Shown here: piece by piece, positions 16,836-25,125 of the stretch
How positions within the stretch are numbered: the stretch's first letter is position 1
How the letters are laid out: the number at the start of each line of letters is the position of its first letter
From: Bacteroidaceae bacterium
Lineage (GTDB): Bacteria > Bacteroidota > Bacteroidia > Bacteroidales > Bacteroidaceae
NCBI GenBank assembly: GCA_017451695.1
Contig: JAFTNW010000023.1
Span: 29,292 to 93,291, forward strand
Length of the DNA stretch: 64,000 bases
Direction of reading: 5' to 3'
Program-made: the position numbers and the translations under genes
Notes under the pieces: model-generated
The model's database searches: none
What the model was told of the DNA's origin: nothing
Seen by the model: only the letters and a program-made list of their open reading frames with translations

Positions 16836-19649
16836 ATGAAAAGTAAACTTAAAGAACTGCTGTTGCTGCTTGTTGTTGCCTGCATGGTTGCACCGGCAAT
16901 GGCGCAGAAGAGTGGTGAGGCTTTGCCGCTCGACCCTGCCGTAAGGGTGGGTAAATTGAAGAATGGGCTCACATATTACATCCGTCATAACGAGGAGCCC
17001 GAGAAGAAGGTGAATTTCTACATCGCACAAAAGGTGGGTTCCATTCAGGAGGAGGACAACCAGCGCGGTTTGGCACACTTCCTTGAACACATGTGTTTCA
17101 ATGGAACAGAGAATTTCCCCGGGAAAAGCCTTATAAACTACCTGGAAAGTATCGGAGTGAAGTTTGGTGTGAATCTCAACGCATACACCTCGATAGATGA
17201 GACCGTGTATAACATAAACAATGTGCCTGTTGAGAAAGCAGGAGCCATTGATTCTTGTTTATTGATTCTGCGCGATTGGGCCGACGGTCTTACTCTTGAT
17301 GGCGAGGAGATAGACAAGGAGCGTGGCGTTATTCACGAGGAGTGGCGCCAGCGCAGCAGTGCAATGTCGCGTATGCTCGAAAAGGTATTGCCCATTGCAT
17401 ATCAGGGAGAGAAATATGCTTATCGCATGCCCATCGGTATAATGGAGGTTGTCGATAGTTTCCCTCACCAGGCCCTGCGCGACTATTACGAAAAGTGGTA
17501 CCGCCCCGACCTGCAAGGCATCATTGTTGTGGGTGATATAGATGTAAACGAGGTTGAAAAGAAAATAAAAAAGACCTTCAAGGGAATAAAGAAGGCAAAG
17601 AATCCTGCCGAGCGCATATATTACCCCGTATCGGACAACAAGGATATGATTTTTGCACAAGGTACCGACAAGGAGCAGCCGAACTATGCTTTGCAACTAT
17701 ATTTCAAGCACGATGCCACTCCCCGCGAATTGGTTAATACAAAAGAGGAGATATACAAGAATTTTGTAACCGGTGTTGCAATGTCGTTGTTAAACACACG
17801 TTTTACCGAGATTACCATAAAGGATAATCCTCCGTTCCTTGGTGCCTCTGTTTCAAACGGCTCATTTATTCTCTCAAACACAAAGGATGCATTCTCCGTG
17901 TCGGTAATGTGCAAGACCGATAAGATAAACGAAGCACTCCCTTATGCATTCTGCGAGATGGAGCGCGCCCGCCGTTTCGGATTTACCGAGGGTGAACTCA
18001 ACCGCCAAAAGGCTGCTATGCTCTCAGGAACAGAGAAGAGATATGCCGAGCGTAGCAAGATAAGCAATGACGAGTATGTTGATGATTACGTGCGCAATTT
18101 CCTCGACAACACATGCGCAATGTCGCCCGAGGCTGAATATGAGCTCTCAAAGGAGATGTTGCAGAGAATTACTCTCAAAGAGGTTAATGCTGTGTTGCCG
18201 GCACTTTACACAAAAGAGAACCGCGTTGCTATATCACTTGCCCCCGATAACGATTCAATAACATACCCCTCAAAAGAGCAAATAGAGATGTTGCTGGCAG
18301 CCGTTGAAACTGCAAAGCTCACACCTTATGTAGATACGACAAACGACGCTCCTTTGTTGGAGACTTTGCCCGCAAGTGGCAGCGTGGTGGCAACAGAAGA
18401 GGGCAAGTGGGGCTCAACCATCTGGACTCTCTCCAATGGTATAAAGGTAATTGTGAAACCCACCGACTACAAGGCCGATGAAATTATCATGAGCGGTATG
18501 AGCTATGGTGGTACAAGCCGTTACCCCGACAGCGACCGTGTAAACATTTCGATGCTTGGTTCTGTGGTATCTCTTGGTGGTGCCGGTTCATTCGACCTCA
18601 TGCAGTTGAGCAAGAAACTCGCCGGCAGCACAGCAAGTGCCCAGGTTGGTGCAAGTGCTTACCATGATAGAATCTCAGGCGCATGCTCGCCCAAGGATTT
18701 GGAGGAGATGTTCCAACTGATGTATTTGAAATATACATCGCCACGCAAGGACACCGCAGCTTTGGAGAGCTTTATATCGCGCCAGCGTGGAGCATTGCGC
18801 GACCGCAACATAAACCCAAACACAGCTCTTGGCGACAGTATCAACAAAGCTCTTTACAACGACCATCCGCGCATGAAACCCATGGTTGAGAGCGACATGG
18901 ACAGCATAGATTACGACCGTATCATGGAGATTTACAAAGACCGCACATGCGATGCAAGCGATTTTACATTTGTCTTTGTAGGCAACATCGATTTGGAGAC
19001 TCTTAAACCTCTTGTGGAGAAATACATAGGCGGCCTGCCTGCAAATGGAAGAAAAGAGGAGTTGTATGATCACAAGATAACAACACGCAAAGGTGTTTAC
19101 CGTAACAATTTTACAAGAAAGATGGAGACTCCCACCGGCACAGAGGTTATTTTCTACAGTGGCGATTGCGAGGCCACATTGCGCAATGCTATTCTAATGA
19201 GTTTCGTTCAACAGATTATGGATATCGTATATACCACCGAAGTGCGCGAAAAAGAGGGTGGCACATACGGCGTTGGTATTCAAGGCTCAATAGATCCTCT
19301 GCCAAAAGGTGAATTCAGCATAGCCATTCAGTTCAACATGGCACCCGAACGTCGCGAGGAACTTACCAAGATTGTCATCGGCGAGTTGGAGAAGGTTGCC
19401 AAAGAGGGCCCTGTTGAAGAGCATGTAGAGAAGGTTCGCAGTTATATGCTTAAAAGCTTTGACGAGCAAGTAAAGGTGAATGGAGCATGGAGCAATTGGC
19501 TCATGCAATACTATTTCAATGGTAAGGACTATTACAGCGATAACATTGAACTTGTAAAGAGCATAACAAAAGAGGATATCAGAGCGTTCCTCGCAGGGTT
19601 GCTCAAGCAGGGTAACTTCATTGAGGTGAGCATGGTTCCCGAGAAATAA
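16836..19649 (+). CDS. M16-family zinc metallopeptidase (insulinase/pitrilysin type)
   Basis: Exported two-module peptidase of 937 aa. The signal peptide (1-23) ends AMAQ. The zinc motif HFLEH is at residues 81-85, with the downstream metal-ligand Glu expected in the following helix (EEIDKERGVIHEEW). The second M16 module starts near residue 530 and lacks an HxxEH, as is normal for the partner half. Large M16 proteins of this kind are common periplasmic or outer-membrane-associated peptidases in Bacteroidota. The ATG at 16836 is used; an in-frame TTG at 16824 would add four residues before the signal peptide. Confidence 0.95.
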   Translation: MKSKLKELLLLLVVACMVAPAMAQKSGEALPLDPAVRVGKLKNGLTYYIRHNEEPEKKVNFYIAQKVGSIQEEDNQRGLAHFLEHMCFNGTENFPGKSLINYLESIGVKFGVNLNAYTSIDETVYNINNVPVEKAGAIDSCLLILRDWADGLTLDGEEIDKERGVIHEEWRQRSSAMSRMLEKVLPIAYQGEKYAYRMPIGIMEVVDSFPHQALRDYYEKWYRPDLQGIIVVGDIDVNEVEKKIKKTFKGIKKAKNPAERIYYPVSDNKDMIFAQGTDKEQPNYALQLYFKHDATPRELVNTKEEIYKNFVTGVAMSLLNTRFTEITIKDNPPFLGASVSNGSFILSNTKDAFSVSVMCKTDKINEALPYAFCEMERARRFGFTEGELNRQKAAMLSGTEKRYAERSKISNDEYVDDYVRNFLDNTCAMSPEAEYELSKEMLQRITLKEVNAVLPALYTKENRVAISLAPDNDSITYPSKEQIEMLLAAVETAKLTPYVDTTNDAPLLETLPASGSVVATEEGKWGSTIWTLSNGIKVIVKPTDYKADEIIMSGMSYGGTSRYPDSDRVNISMLGSVVSLGGAGSFDLMQLSKKLAGSTASAQVGASAYHDRISGACSPKDLEEMFQLMYLKYTSPRKDTAALESFISRQRGALRDRNINPNTALGDSINKALYNDHPRMKPMVESDMDSIDYDRIMEIYKDRTCDASDFTFVFVGNIDLETLKPLVEKYIGGLPANGRKEELYDHKITTRKGVYRNNFTRKMETPTGTEVIFYSGDCEATLRNAILMSFVQQIMDIVYTTEVREKEGGTYGVGIQGSIDPLPKGEFSIAIQFNMAPERREELTKIVIGELEKVAKEGPVEEHVEKVRSYMLKSFDEQVKVNGAWSNWLMQYYFNGKDYYSDNIELVKSITKEDIRAFLAGLLKQGNFIEVSMVPEK

Positions 19650-19669
19650 TCCCTATATCATCCTATAAA

Positions 19670-19703
19670 AACAGCGGCTGCTAAAATAATAGCAGCCGCT
19701 GTT
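19670..19703. terminator. Bidirectional intrinsic terminator
   Basis: A perfect 13-bp stem (AACAGCGGCTGCT with its complement) and an 8-base loop lie between the converging M16 gene and the outer-membrane protein gene. T-rich sequence follows on the plus side and A-rich sequence precedes it. Confidence 0.85.
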
Positions 19704-19710
19704 GTTGTTA

Positions 19711-20328
19711 TTAGAACGCTATACCGAAACGTAAACCAAAATTATTCAGGTTATTCTGTGTATAGCTCATTATATCGCATTTATTTGTAGAGAAGCTGTA
19801 ATACATTGCCATGTGGAAACCAATACCGTTTGGCCATGGATAGTAGTTAAATCCCACCTCGGGTTGCATGTAAAAGCCCCAGGTTTTTTCCGTATTCATG
19901 AAAATGTAGTAGTAGTTGCTGAACTCGGCATAGCAGGCACCTAACTTCATTCCCACATAGGGCTGAAAATCCTCTTCCACAAAACGATAACGGGCAAGCA
20001 AACCGAATGGAAGGGTAAACATCTGGTGCTGCTGGTCGGTATTTATGGATTGATTTCCGCCAAGATTGATTGTCCTGCGCGACAGATATTCGTTATTGGT
20101 GTGGAAATTGATGAAACCGCCCACAGCAACATCGGGGCTTACATAATACCCGCCTTCAAAGTTCATGCCCCAGCCACTTGCAACATTTGAGAAGTGATTG
20201 CTCAGGGGTATGTTAAACTGCCAATCGACATTGTAATATGTATCGAGCGAAACCTGTGCCTTGCTTGTGGAGGGGACAAACAGAGCAAGAAATGCGGCAG
20301 TGATAAATAGTTTACAAATCCGTTTCAT
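19711..20328 (-). CDS. Outer-membrane beta-barrel protein
   Basis: A 205-aa exported protein with signal peptide (1-24, ending SKAQ). Alternating hydrophobic/polar strands follow, with many aromatic residues and glycines, ending in a strand that terminates with Phe (RFGIAF), the usual outer-membrane targeting end. About eight strands fit the length, so it is probably a small OmpA/OmpX-like barrel. Function is unknown. It is the last gene of a three-gene minus-strand run, 21 bases after the DUF4136 lipoprotein. Confidence 0.85.
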   Translation of the reverse strand: MKRICKLFITAAFLALFVPSTSKAQVSLDTYYNVDWQFNIPLSNHFSNVASGWGMNFEGGYYVSPDVAVGGFINFHTNNEYLSRRTINLGGNQSINTDQQHQMFTLPFGLLARYRFVEEDFQPYVGMKLGACYAEFSNYYYIFMNTEKTWGFYMQPEVGFNYYPWPNGIGFHMAMYYSFSTNKCDIMSYTQNNLNNFGLRFGIAF

Positions 20329-20349
20329 ACTTCATAATTTTAAGATTTA

Positions 20350-20967
20350 CTATTTTTTTAAGTAGGGCGATTGCTCAAAGGCTTGGTTTATAGCACTCAT
20401 GGTGCGATAAAGGCTCAGGTTGTTGCCGTTGAGAAGACCGCTTATATAGGCATTCCATATAATGGTGAGCTTGTTGTTGTCGTATGGAGCCTTGGTATTT
20501 ACAAGCTCGCCTATTATGGAACCGGTGCTGTATGCATAATAGAAATTGAAGGGATAGTACCAGCCCCAACCTCCCCAATTCCAATAGCCGGGGTAACTGT
20601 TCCACCATGGCCCGACGCTGTTGTTGAAGTAGTAGGTTGTATTTATATAACTCAACTGGAATACCACATCGGCTTCGTCGCCATTGGCCGCCTGGGTGTA
20701 GCCACGCGAAATGAAATTGTCATTATAAGCATTCACAATCTTTTGGGAGTTCTCATTCTTCCAATAGGTTGGCTTACTTGTATGGTTGTCTATGATAAGA
20801 ATGCTGTCTATGACGAAAAAGGTGTTTATCTCGCTGAAATCAGTATTGCTGTCGTAGTTGGTGAGCACAAGATAATCATTGTCGAGCCTGTCGGTATCGG
20901 GGTCCTTCTCGCATGATGTGAGCAGTGCCACCATGGCAAATAGCGAAAATATTATATACTTTTTCAT
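20350..20967 (-). CDS. DUF4136-family lipoprotein
   Basis: A 205-aa lipoprotein: signal sequence with lipobox LLTSC and Cys at about residue 19, then acidic residues. The body matches DUF4136 layout: SDFSEINTFFVID-like start, SRGYTQA, ADVVFQLSY and a Tyr/Trp/Gly-rich stretch, with a C-terminal VNTKAPYDNNKLTIIWNAY segment. The family is common in Bacteroidota and of unknown biochemical role. It lies 22 bases after the NlpE-like gene and 21 before the barrel gene, so all three probably form one envelope operon. Confidence 0.88.
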   Translation of the reverse strand: MKKYIIFSLFAMVALLTSCEKDPDTDRLDNDYLVLTNYDSNTDFSEINTFFVIDSILIIDNHTSKPTYWKNENSQKIVNAYNDNFISRGYTQAANGDEADVVFQLSYINTTYYFNNSVGPWWNSYPGYWNWGGWGWYYPFNFYYAYSTGSIIGELVNTKAPYDNNKLTIIWNAYISGLLNGNNLSLYRTMSAINQAFEQSPYLKK

Positions 20968-20989
20968 AACTTGATTGTTTTTAGGATTA

Positions 20990-21478
20990 TCATTTTTTCT
21001 GTGTGAGTTTATGGGTTGGGTTCACACTTGCCGGCTTCATGTTGGAGTCGAGCTTTACCAGGGAACTGTCGGGCGCCATCATCAAGTTCATCTTGGGATT
21101 ACCGTTGGCCGACACCAATTCATAGATAACGGCCGTGCTGTCGGTGGGCATGCCTATTACTACCAGAACCTCGCCGTTGTCGGTTTCCGTTGCAAGTGCC
21201 TCGTTCACATAGTCGGTAGTGATGGTGTAGGTACCATCGTCGTTAAGGCTCACTGTCTGCATGGTGAGCAACACATCACCTATATTGCCGTTGGTCATCG
21301 GGAGTGTTCCTTCGTATATAAAGGTTTGCGCATCGGCAACGGTGGAATCGTTCACCATGTAAATACTATCACTCTCTATCATTATCCCTTGCGGAGCATT
21401 GCATTTGTTACCGCAAGAATTACAAGAGGCAAAGAGCAGACCGGCTGCTGTTGCAATTAATAAAATCGTCTTTTTCAT
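20990..21478 (-). CDS. Small lipoprotein resembling the NlpE N-terminal domain
   Basis: A 162-aa lipoprotein. The signal sequence has lipobox LLFASC (Cys near residue 19), followed by more cysteines in CNSCGNKC. The middle resembles the NlpE/CopA N-terminal fold: YEGTLPMTNGNIGDVLLTMQ, then a DDGTYTITTDY strand and a C-terminal DSSLVKLDSNMKP segment. The CxxC that NlpE carries after EGTLP is absent here. NlpE-like proteins sense outer-membrane lipoprotein or copper stress; that function is only a family-based possibility for this gene. Confidence 0.75.
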   Translation of the reverse strand: MKKTILLIATAAGLLFASCNSCGNKCNAPQGIMIESDSIYMVNDSTVADAQTFIYEGTLPMTNGNIGDVLLTMQTVSLNDDGTYTITTDYVNEALATETDNGEVLVVIGMPTDSTAVIYELVSANGNPKMNLMMAPDSSLVKLDSNMKPASVNPTHKLTQKK

Positions 21479-21579
21479 TGTTTCTGGTTTTTATGGTTGT
21501 TTGGCAAAATAACACATTGGCAGGGCCGGTGGTTGGTGTTTTTTTGTTTAAGTATTGAAAATAATGTTATAAAACATGG

Positions 21580-21613
21580 AAAAGGCTCGATGGTTGATGC
21601 CATCGAGCCTTTT
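21580..21613. terminator. Intrinsic terminator after the S41-like lipoprotein gene
   Basis: AAAAGGCTCGATGG and its perfect complement flank a 6-base loop, with A and T runs on both sides. It lies 24 bases beyond the stop codon of the minus-strand gene at 21637. Confidence 0.85.
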
Positions 21614-21636
21614 CTATGTCGGTTATTGTGCAATGC

Positions 21637-22869
21637 TTATTTGTTTGCCGGGAGTGTTCCGTTTTCTATTATATAAGCAATGTTATATAAGATATACTCT
21701 TGCTTGTCGCCAAGCGGATAGATGTGCTTGTAGTCGCCAATCTCCGTTAATCGATAATCGGGAGCAGTGGGGGCGAGCGGCTCGCCATTGGCATCGATAA
21801 CAATTGCCGTTACAGGATTTATCTTGAAACGATAGGGCGATTCCATGCACTCCGTTACCAGATTGCCCCCCTTTGCCGCCTCACCTACAACTTTGCATGC
21901 AGAGGAGCCGCGTGCAAGGCGTATTGCTTTTATCAAAGCATTGGCTGTGCCATGAGTTTGTGCCGTGGTAATGATATATAGAGGTTTATCACCGATGCTT
22001 GCGGTTGCTTGCGGCAACATCACATCCTCTTTTATTGTTAATTTAAGGTCTTTATATAGCGAGCAGAAGAGGTTGCCTTGCTTATCGGCCGGCATGAAGG
22101 CGGCAGCAATCTTGGCCGCATTGGCAAGCGAATGGCTTCTATTATAACGAAGATCGAGAACAATATCTGTTACACCTTGCGAAGAGAATGTGGATAGCGC
22201 ATCGTCTATCCCCGCAATGGCCGATTCGTTGTCAAAGCTATTGCACAGGATATATCCTATTCTATTGTTTGTTCCGTTTATTATCTCCACAATGGGTATT
22301 GACGACGCTTTTACTTTGCTTGCTGCCTGCATATCAATCTGCGGCAATTCTTCCCACATGTATTCTTCGGTATTGTCATCGAAGAGTATTTGGTTTATGC
22401 CGAGTGTTATGGCAGCACCATCGGTGAGCGCGGCACCTGTTCCCATATTTATGTTTTTGCCGTTTATTGTTGAAATCCACATTCCACGTTCAAGGCCGGC
22501 TGTTGCAGCTACTGACTCAGGCTCAACATACTCCACAAGGGCATATACCTTTGCCGGTGCTATGCCAAGCGGGTCGCGCATGAGCGAGAATTTGAAACCA
22601 TATGTAGTGGATTCTATGGAGTCGGTGAAGAACGATGTATCGTCGGTTTTGTATGTCAGTTGCGAGAAGAACTTGGCGGTGTTGGCAAAGAATGCCTGTT
22701 GCCTTATTTCGCCAATGGAGTCGCCCCACAGATAGGACTCTTTCATTGTATTATACATCCATTGGTTCTCCTTGGTCATCTCGTAAAACTCCGACGAACG
22801 GTCGTCGCCACAGCTACACAATGCAGCAGCAATTGCTATGAGGGGAAATATTTTTGTAATTCTTTTCAT
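21637..22869 (-). CDS. S41-peptidase-like lipoprotein with altered catalytic residues
   Basis: A 410-aa lipoprotein. The start at 22869 (MKRITK) gives a clean signal sequence with lipobox ALCSC; the longer frame would bury it. An N-terminal helical segment is followed by a PDZ-like region (about residues 120-170, GLERGMWISTING) and a C-terminal S41 fold (about 230-380, IGYILCNSF, DIVLDLRYN). Key residues differ from active S41 enzymes. DLRYN is followed by RSHS instead of a Gly run, the Ser-rich nucleophile loop reads QTHGTANA, and the GxxTxGK lysine region reads GEAAKGGN. It is probably a non-catalytic relative. Confidence 0.82.
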   Translation of the reverse strand: MKRITKIFPLIAIAAALCSCGDDRSSEFYEMTKENQWMYNTMKESYLWGDSIGEIRQQAFFANTAKFFSQLTYKTDDTSFFTDSIESTTYGFKFSLMRDPLGIAPAKVYALVEYVEPESVAATAGLERGMWISTINGKNINMGTGAALTDGAAITLGINQILFDDNTEEYMWEELPQIDMQAASKVKASSIPIVEIINGTNNRIGYILCNSFDNESAIAGIDDALSTFSSQGVTDIVLDLRYNRSHSLANAAKIAAAFMPADKQGNLFCSLYKDLKLTIKEDVMLPQATASIGDKPLYIITTAQTHGTANALIKAIRLARGSSACKVVGEAAKGGNLVTECMESPYRFKINPVTAIVIDANGEPLAPTAPDYRLTEIGDYKHIYPLGDKQEYILYNIAYIIENGTLPANK

Positions 22870-22874
22870 AGAGA

Positions 22875-22904
22875 CAAAATTACTCCTTTTAATATTAAAT
22901 ACAA
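22875..22904 (-). promoter_or_regulatory. Promoter of the S41-like lipoprotein (TTG-N19-TAATTTTG)
   Basis: On the minus strand a TTG (22902-22904) lies exactly 19 bases before TAATTTTG (22875-22882). The -7 box ends only five bases before the ATG at 22869, so transcription would begin at or next to the start codon. The mRNA may be leaderless. Confidence 0.65.
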
Positions 22905-22931
22905 AGGGTAGGGGAGTTTTTTGAAACGAAA

Positions 22932-22963
22932 AAAGCAGATAATCCCGAAAGACTATCTGCTTT
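22932..22963 (-). terminator. Intrinsic terminator after rpsP
   Basis: Ten-bp stem AAAGCAGATA with its complement and a 12-base loop. On the minus strand it is followed by a T-rich run. It lies 29 bases past the rpsP stop codon. Confidence 0.75.
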
Positions 22964-22991
22964 ATAACGAGCATTACTGCCAAAAGGTGAA

Positions 22992-23555
22992 TTAAGCCTC
23001 TGCGGGAGCCTCAGTTGCCTCCTCGGCAGGTGCCTCTGTAGCCTCTGCATTCTCAGCAGCTGCAGCAGCCTCTGCCTCAGCTTTTGCAAGAGCCTCGGCA
23101 GCTTTCTTGTCGGCTACCTTCTTGGCAATAGCTGCATTTACCTCTTTCTCAGCCTCCAAACGTGCCTTCTTTGCATCACGTTTAGCCTGCTCCTCGGCGC
23201 TCTTTATACCATTGAGAGTATTTGTCTTGGCAGCCTTCCAAGCATCGAATTTTGCTTGTGCTGTAGCCTCGTCAAATGCACCCTTCTTAACGCCGCCCTG
23301 CAAGTGCTTCATCATATAAACACCCTGTGAAGAGAGAATGTTGCGCACTGTGTCGGTGGGAGTAGCACCGTTGTTTACCCACCACAAAGCTCTCTCGAAG
23401 TTAATGTCGATGGTAGCGGGGTTTGTGTTGGGGTTGTAGGTACCGATTTTCTCGGTGAACTTTCCATCACGTGGAGCTCTCGAATCTGCAATCACGATAG
23501 AGTAGAACGCGTAGTGCTTACGGCCTCTTCTCTGCAATCTGATTTTTGTTGCCAT
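22992..23555 (-). CDS. rpsP: 30S ribosomal protein S16 with Ala/Glu-rich extension
   Basis: Small-subunit ribosomal protein. The conserved S16 core is at residues 1-90: [20 protein letters not shown] and then [25 protein letters not shown] sequence and the TDTVRNIL helix. The protein is 187 aa, about twice the length of E. coli S16. The extra C-terminal part is a predicted long charged helix (about 115-150) followed by an Ala/Glu/Pro-rich tail (150-187). Long S16 tails are seen in other Bacteroidota. It has its own strong promoter and terminator. Confidence 0.97.
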   Translation of the reverse strand: MATKIRLQRRGRKHYAFYSIVIADSRAPRDGKFTEKIGTYNPNTNPATIDINFERALWWVNNGATPTDTVRNILSSQGVYMMKHLQGGVKKGAFDEATAQAKFDAWKAAKTNTLNGIKSAEEQAKRDAKKARLEAEKEVNAAIAKKVADKKAAEALAKAEAEAAAAAENAEATEAPAEEATEAPAEA

Positions 23556-23614
23556 TTTGTAAAAAAATTAATTAGTTAAAGATTTGAGTTATCCGATATC
23601 TCGTATCGGCGGTG

Positions 23615-23645
23615 CAAAAGTACTGTTTTTTTTACTAATACACAA
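23615..23645 (-). promoter_or_regulatory. Promoter of rpsP (TTG-N20-TACTTTTG)
   Basis: On the minus strand TACTTTTGCACC (-7 box at 23615-23622) is an exact match to the Bacteroidota consensus, with TTG 20 bases upstream (23643-23645). It gives a leader of about 55 bases before rpsP. Confidence 0.8.
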
Positions 23646-23741
23646 GATTTTCCCTCTCTTTTGTTTATACATTGCGGTAACTTCGCCTGCAAAAAAGATA
23701 AATTCTTCTATCTCGTACATTATGGTTTATGATTTTTGTTG

Positions 23742-23749
23742 TATTTTCG
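23742..23749 (+). promoter_or_regulatory. Promoter -7 box of the DUF115-like gene (TATTTTCG)
   Basis: TATTTTCGCGC lies six bases before the ATG at 23756. It is inside the longest reading frame, so the ATG at 23729 is unlikely to be used. Confidence 0.5.
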
Positions 23750-23755
23750 CGCTCG

Positions 23756-24508
23756 ATGAATAAATTGTCTATGATAGCAAAGTTATGGCACAAAACGTGG
23801 AATGCGCTCAACTATCTGTGGGGATGGTTCAGATGGGGTAGTCGCAGACGCCTGCATCGCATGAAGAATATGCACGAGGGAGGGCGTTGTTTTGTTATAG
23901 GTAATGGCCCCAGCTTGCGCAACGACGATTTACGCCGCCTTGCCGAGCGTGGCGAATATACGTTAGCCTGCAACTCGCTTATAAAACTGTTTGACGAAAT
24001 TCCTTTTCGCCCCACATACTATTTTGCGCAGGATAACAAGATAATTCTTGATAATAAAGAGCAGATAAACGCATACAATGGGGCAAAATTCATTAAAGCC
24101 CACTATGCAAGCCGTTACCACTTACCTTGTGTAACTTATTACAATATGCTTTTCCCTAAAAGCCCCATAGGATTTTCCACCAATATTCCGCGTGTGGTTT
24201 ACAGCGGGCAGACGGTAACATATTCAATGATACAATTTGCCGCATACATGGGTTTCAAAGAGATATATCTGATAGGCGTGGATTGCAACTATTCTGCGGC
24301 AAACGATGTAATAACCGCCGACAGCTATTTTGACAAACGGTTGTTCAATGCCGACAGAACCTATGCCGCCCCCGAAGTGGATACCAACTTGCGGGCTTTT
24401 GCAAGGGCAAAAGAGGTGTGCGATGCAATGGGTGTGAAAATTATCAATGCATCGCGCGGTGGCAGATTGGAAATTTTCCCGCGGGTGAATTTTGACACGC
24501 TGTTTTAA
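23756..24508 (+). CDS. DUF115 / MptE-like protein
   Basis: A 250-aa cytoplasmic protein with the DUF115 signature: CFVIGNGPSL (near residue 50), then LACNSL, PTYYFAQDN and GFKEIYLIGVDCNY. This family (related to archaeal MptE and motility-associated factors) has a nucleotide-sugar- or pyrophosphate-transferase-like fold. In bacteria it is often tied to glycan or polysaccharide synthesis. A basic amphipathic N-terminus (WHKTWNALNYLWGWFRWGSRRR) could bind membrane. Start candidates are 23756 and 23771; both follow the promoter box closely. The substrate cannot be inferred from the neighbours. Confidence 0.82.
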   Translation: MNKLSMIAKLWHKTWNALNYLWGWFRWGSRRRLHRMKNMHEGGRCFVIGNGPSLRNDDLRRLAERGEYTLACNSLIKLFDEIPFRPTYYFAQDNKIILDNKEQINAYNGAKFIKAHYASRYHLPCVTYYNMLFPKSPIGFSTNIPRVVYSGQTVTYSMIQFAAYMGFKEIYLIGVDCNYSAANDVITADSYFDKRLFNADRTYAAPEVDTNLRAFARAKEVCDAMGVKIINASRGGRLEIFPRVNFDTLF

Positions 24509-24526
24509 TGCCCGGAATTATCATTC

Positions 24527-25096
24527 CTATTCGGCCAACAGGCTGTCTATCGTTGCTACCAATTTATTGAATTCCGCCTCTTTGAACGAACGGGTGAGCA
24601 TCACTATGCGCCCATCCTTGCCCACAAGTACATTACGTGTGATACCCGATTTGCGCAGAGCATACGAGGCAAACACATTGCCGGCTGTGTCCAGAGCCAT
24701 AGGGTAGGTGGTGCCCACTTTTGCAGTGTATTCATCGACAACCTCTTTGCTCTCCTCGCGGTCCACACCCACAAGCACAAAAGCGGGATTGCTCTTGTGG
24801 CGTTGCCATATATTCTTCTCTATGTGCGGCATTTCGCGGCGGCACACTCCGCACCAGCTTGCTGTGAATTGCAGCATCACAATTTTGCCTCGCTGTTCGG
24901 ATAAGGTAAAGGTGTCTCCGTCGGTTAGAGGCAGTGAAAAATCAGGGGCAACATCCCCGGGTTTCACAAGGTACTCGTTTTCATATACAACAGGCTGTGC
25001 AACAGTGTCGGCCACATCAGTAGTAGCAACGGGTGAAGCGGTTTTGTTGCCGCATGACAGCAATGCAGCGATTGATAGCAATAACAGATATTTCAT
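24527..25096 (-). CDS. TlpA-like thioredoxin-fold lipoprotein
   Basis: A 189-aa lipoprotein thiol-disulfide oxidoreductase. Lipobox LLSC is at about residue 15. A short linker is followed by an AhpC/TSA-TlpA fold: PDFSLPLTDGDTFTLSEQRGK, then the redox motif WCGVC (about residues 85-89), DREESKEVV, and the cis-Pro region ITRNVLVGKDG. In this motif the cis-Pro position appears as Thr-Arg, a noticeable change. It probably reduces disulfides in periplasmic or outer-membrane proteins. It converges with the DUF115-like gene (18-base gap) and follows dus on the same strand. Confidence 0.9.
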   Translation of the reverse strand: MKYLLLLSIAALLSCGNKTASPVATTDVADTVAQPVVYENEYLVKPGDVAPDFSLPLTDGDTFTLSEQRGKIVMLQFTASWCGVCRREMPHIEKNIWQRHKSNPAFVLVGVDREESKEVVDEYTAKVGTTYPMALDTAGNVFASYALRKSGITRNVLVGKDGRIVMLTRSFKEAEFNKLVATIDSLLAE

Positions 25097-25125
25097 TTTG
25101 ATATATAAATAGTTTCATATGTAAA

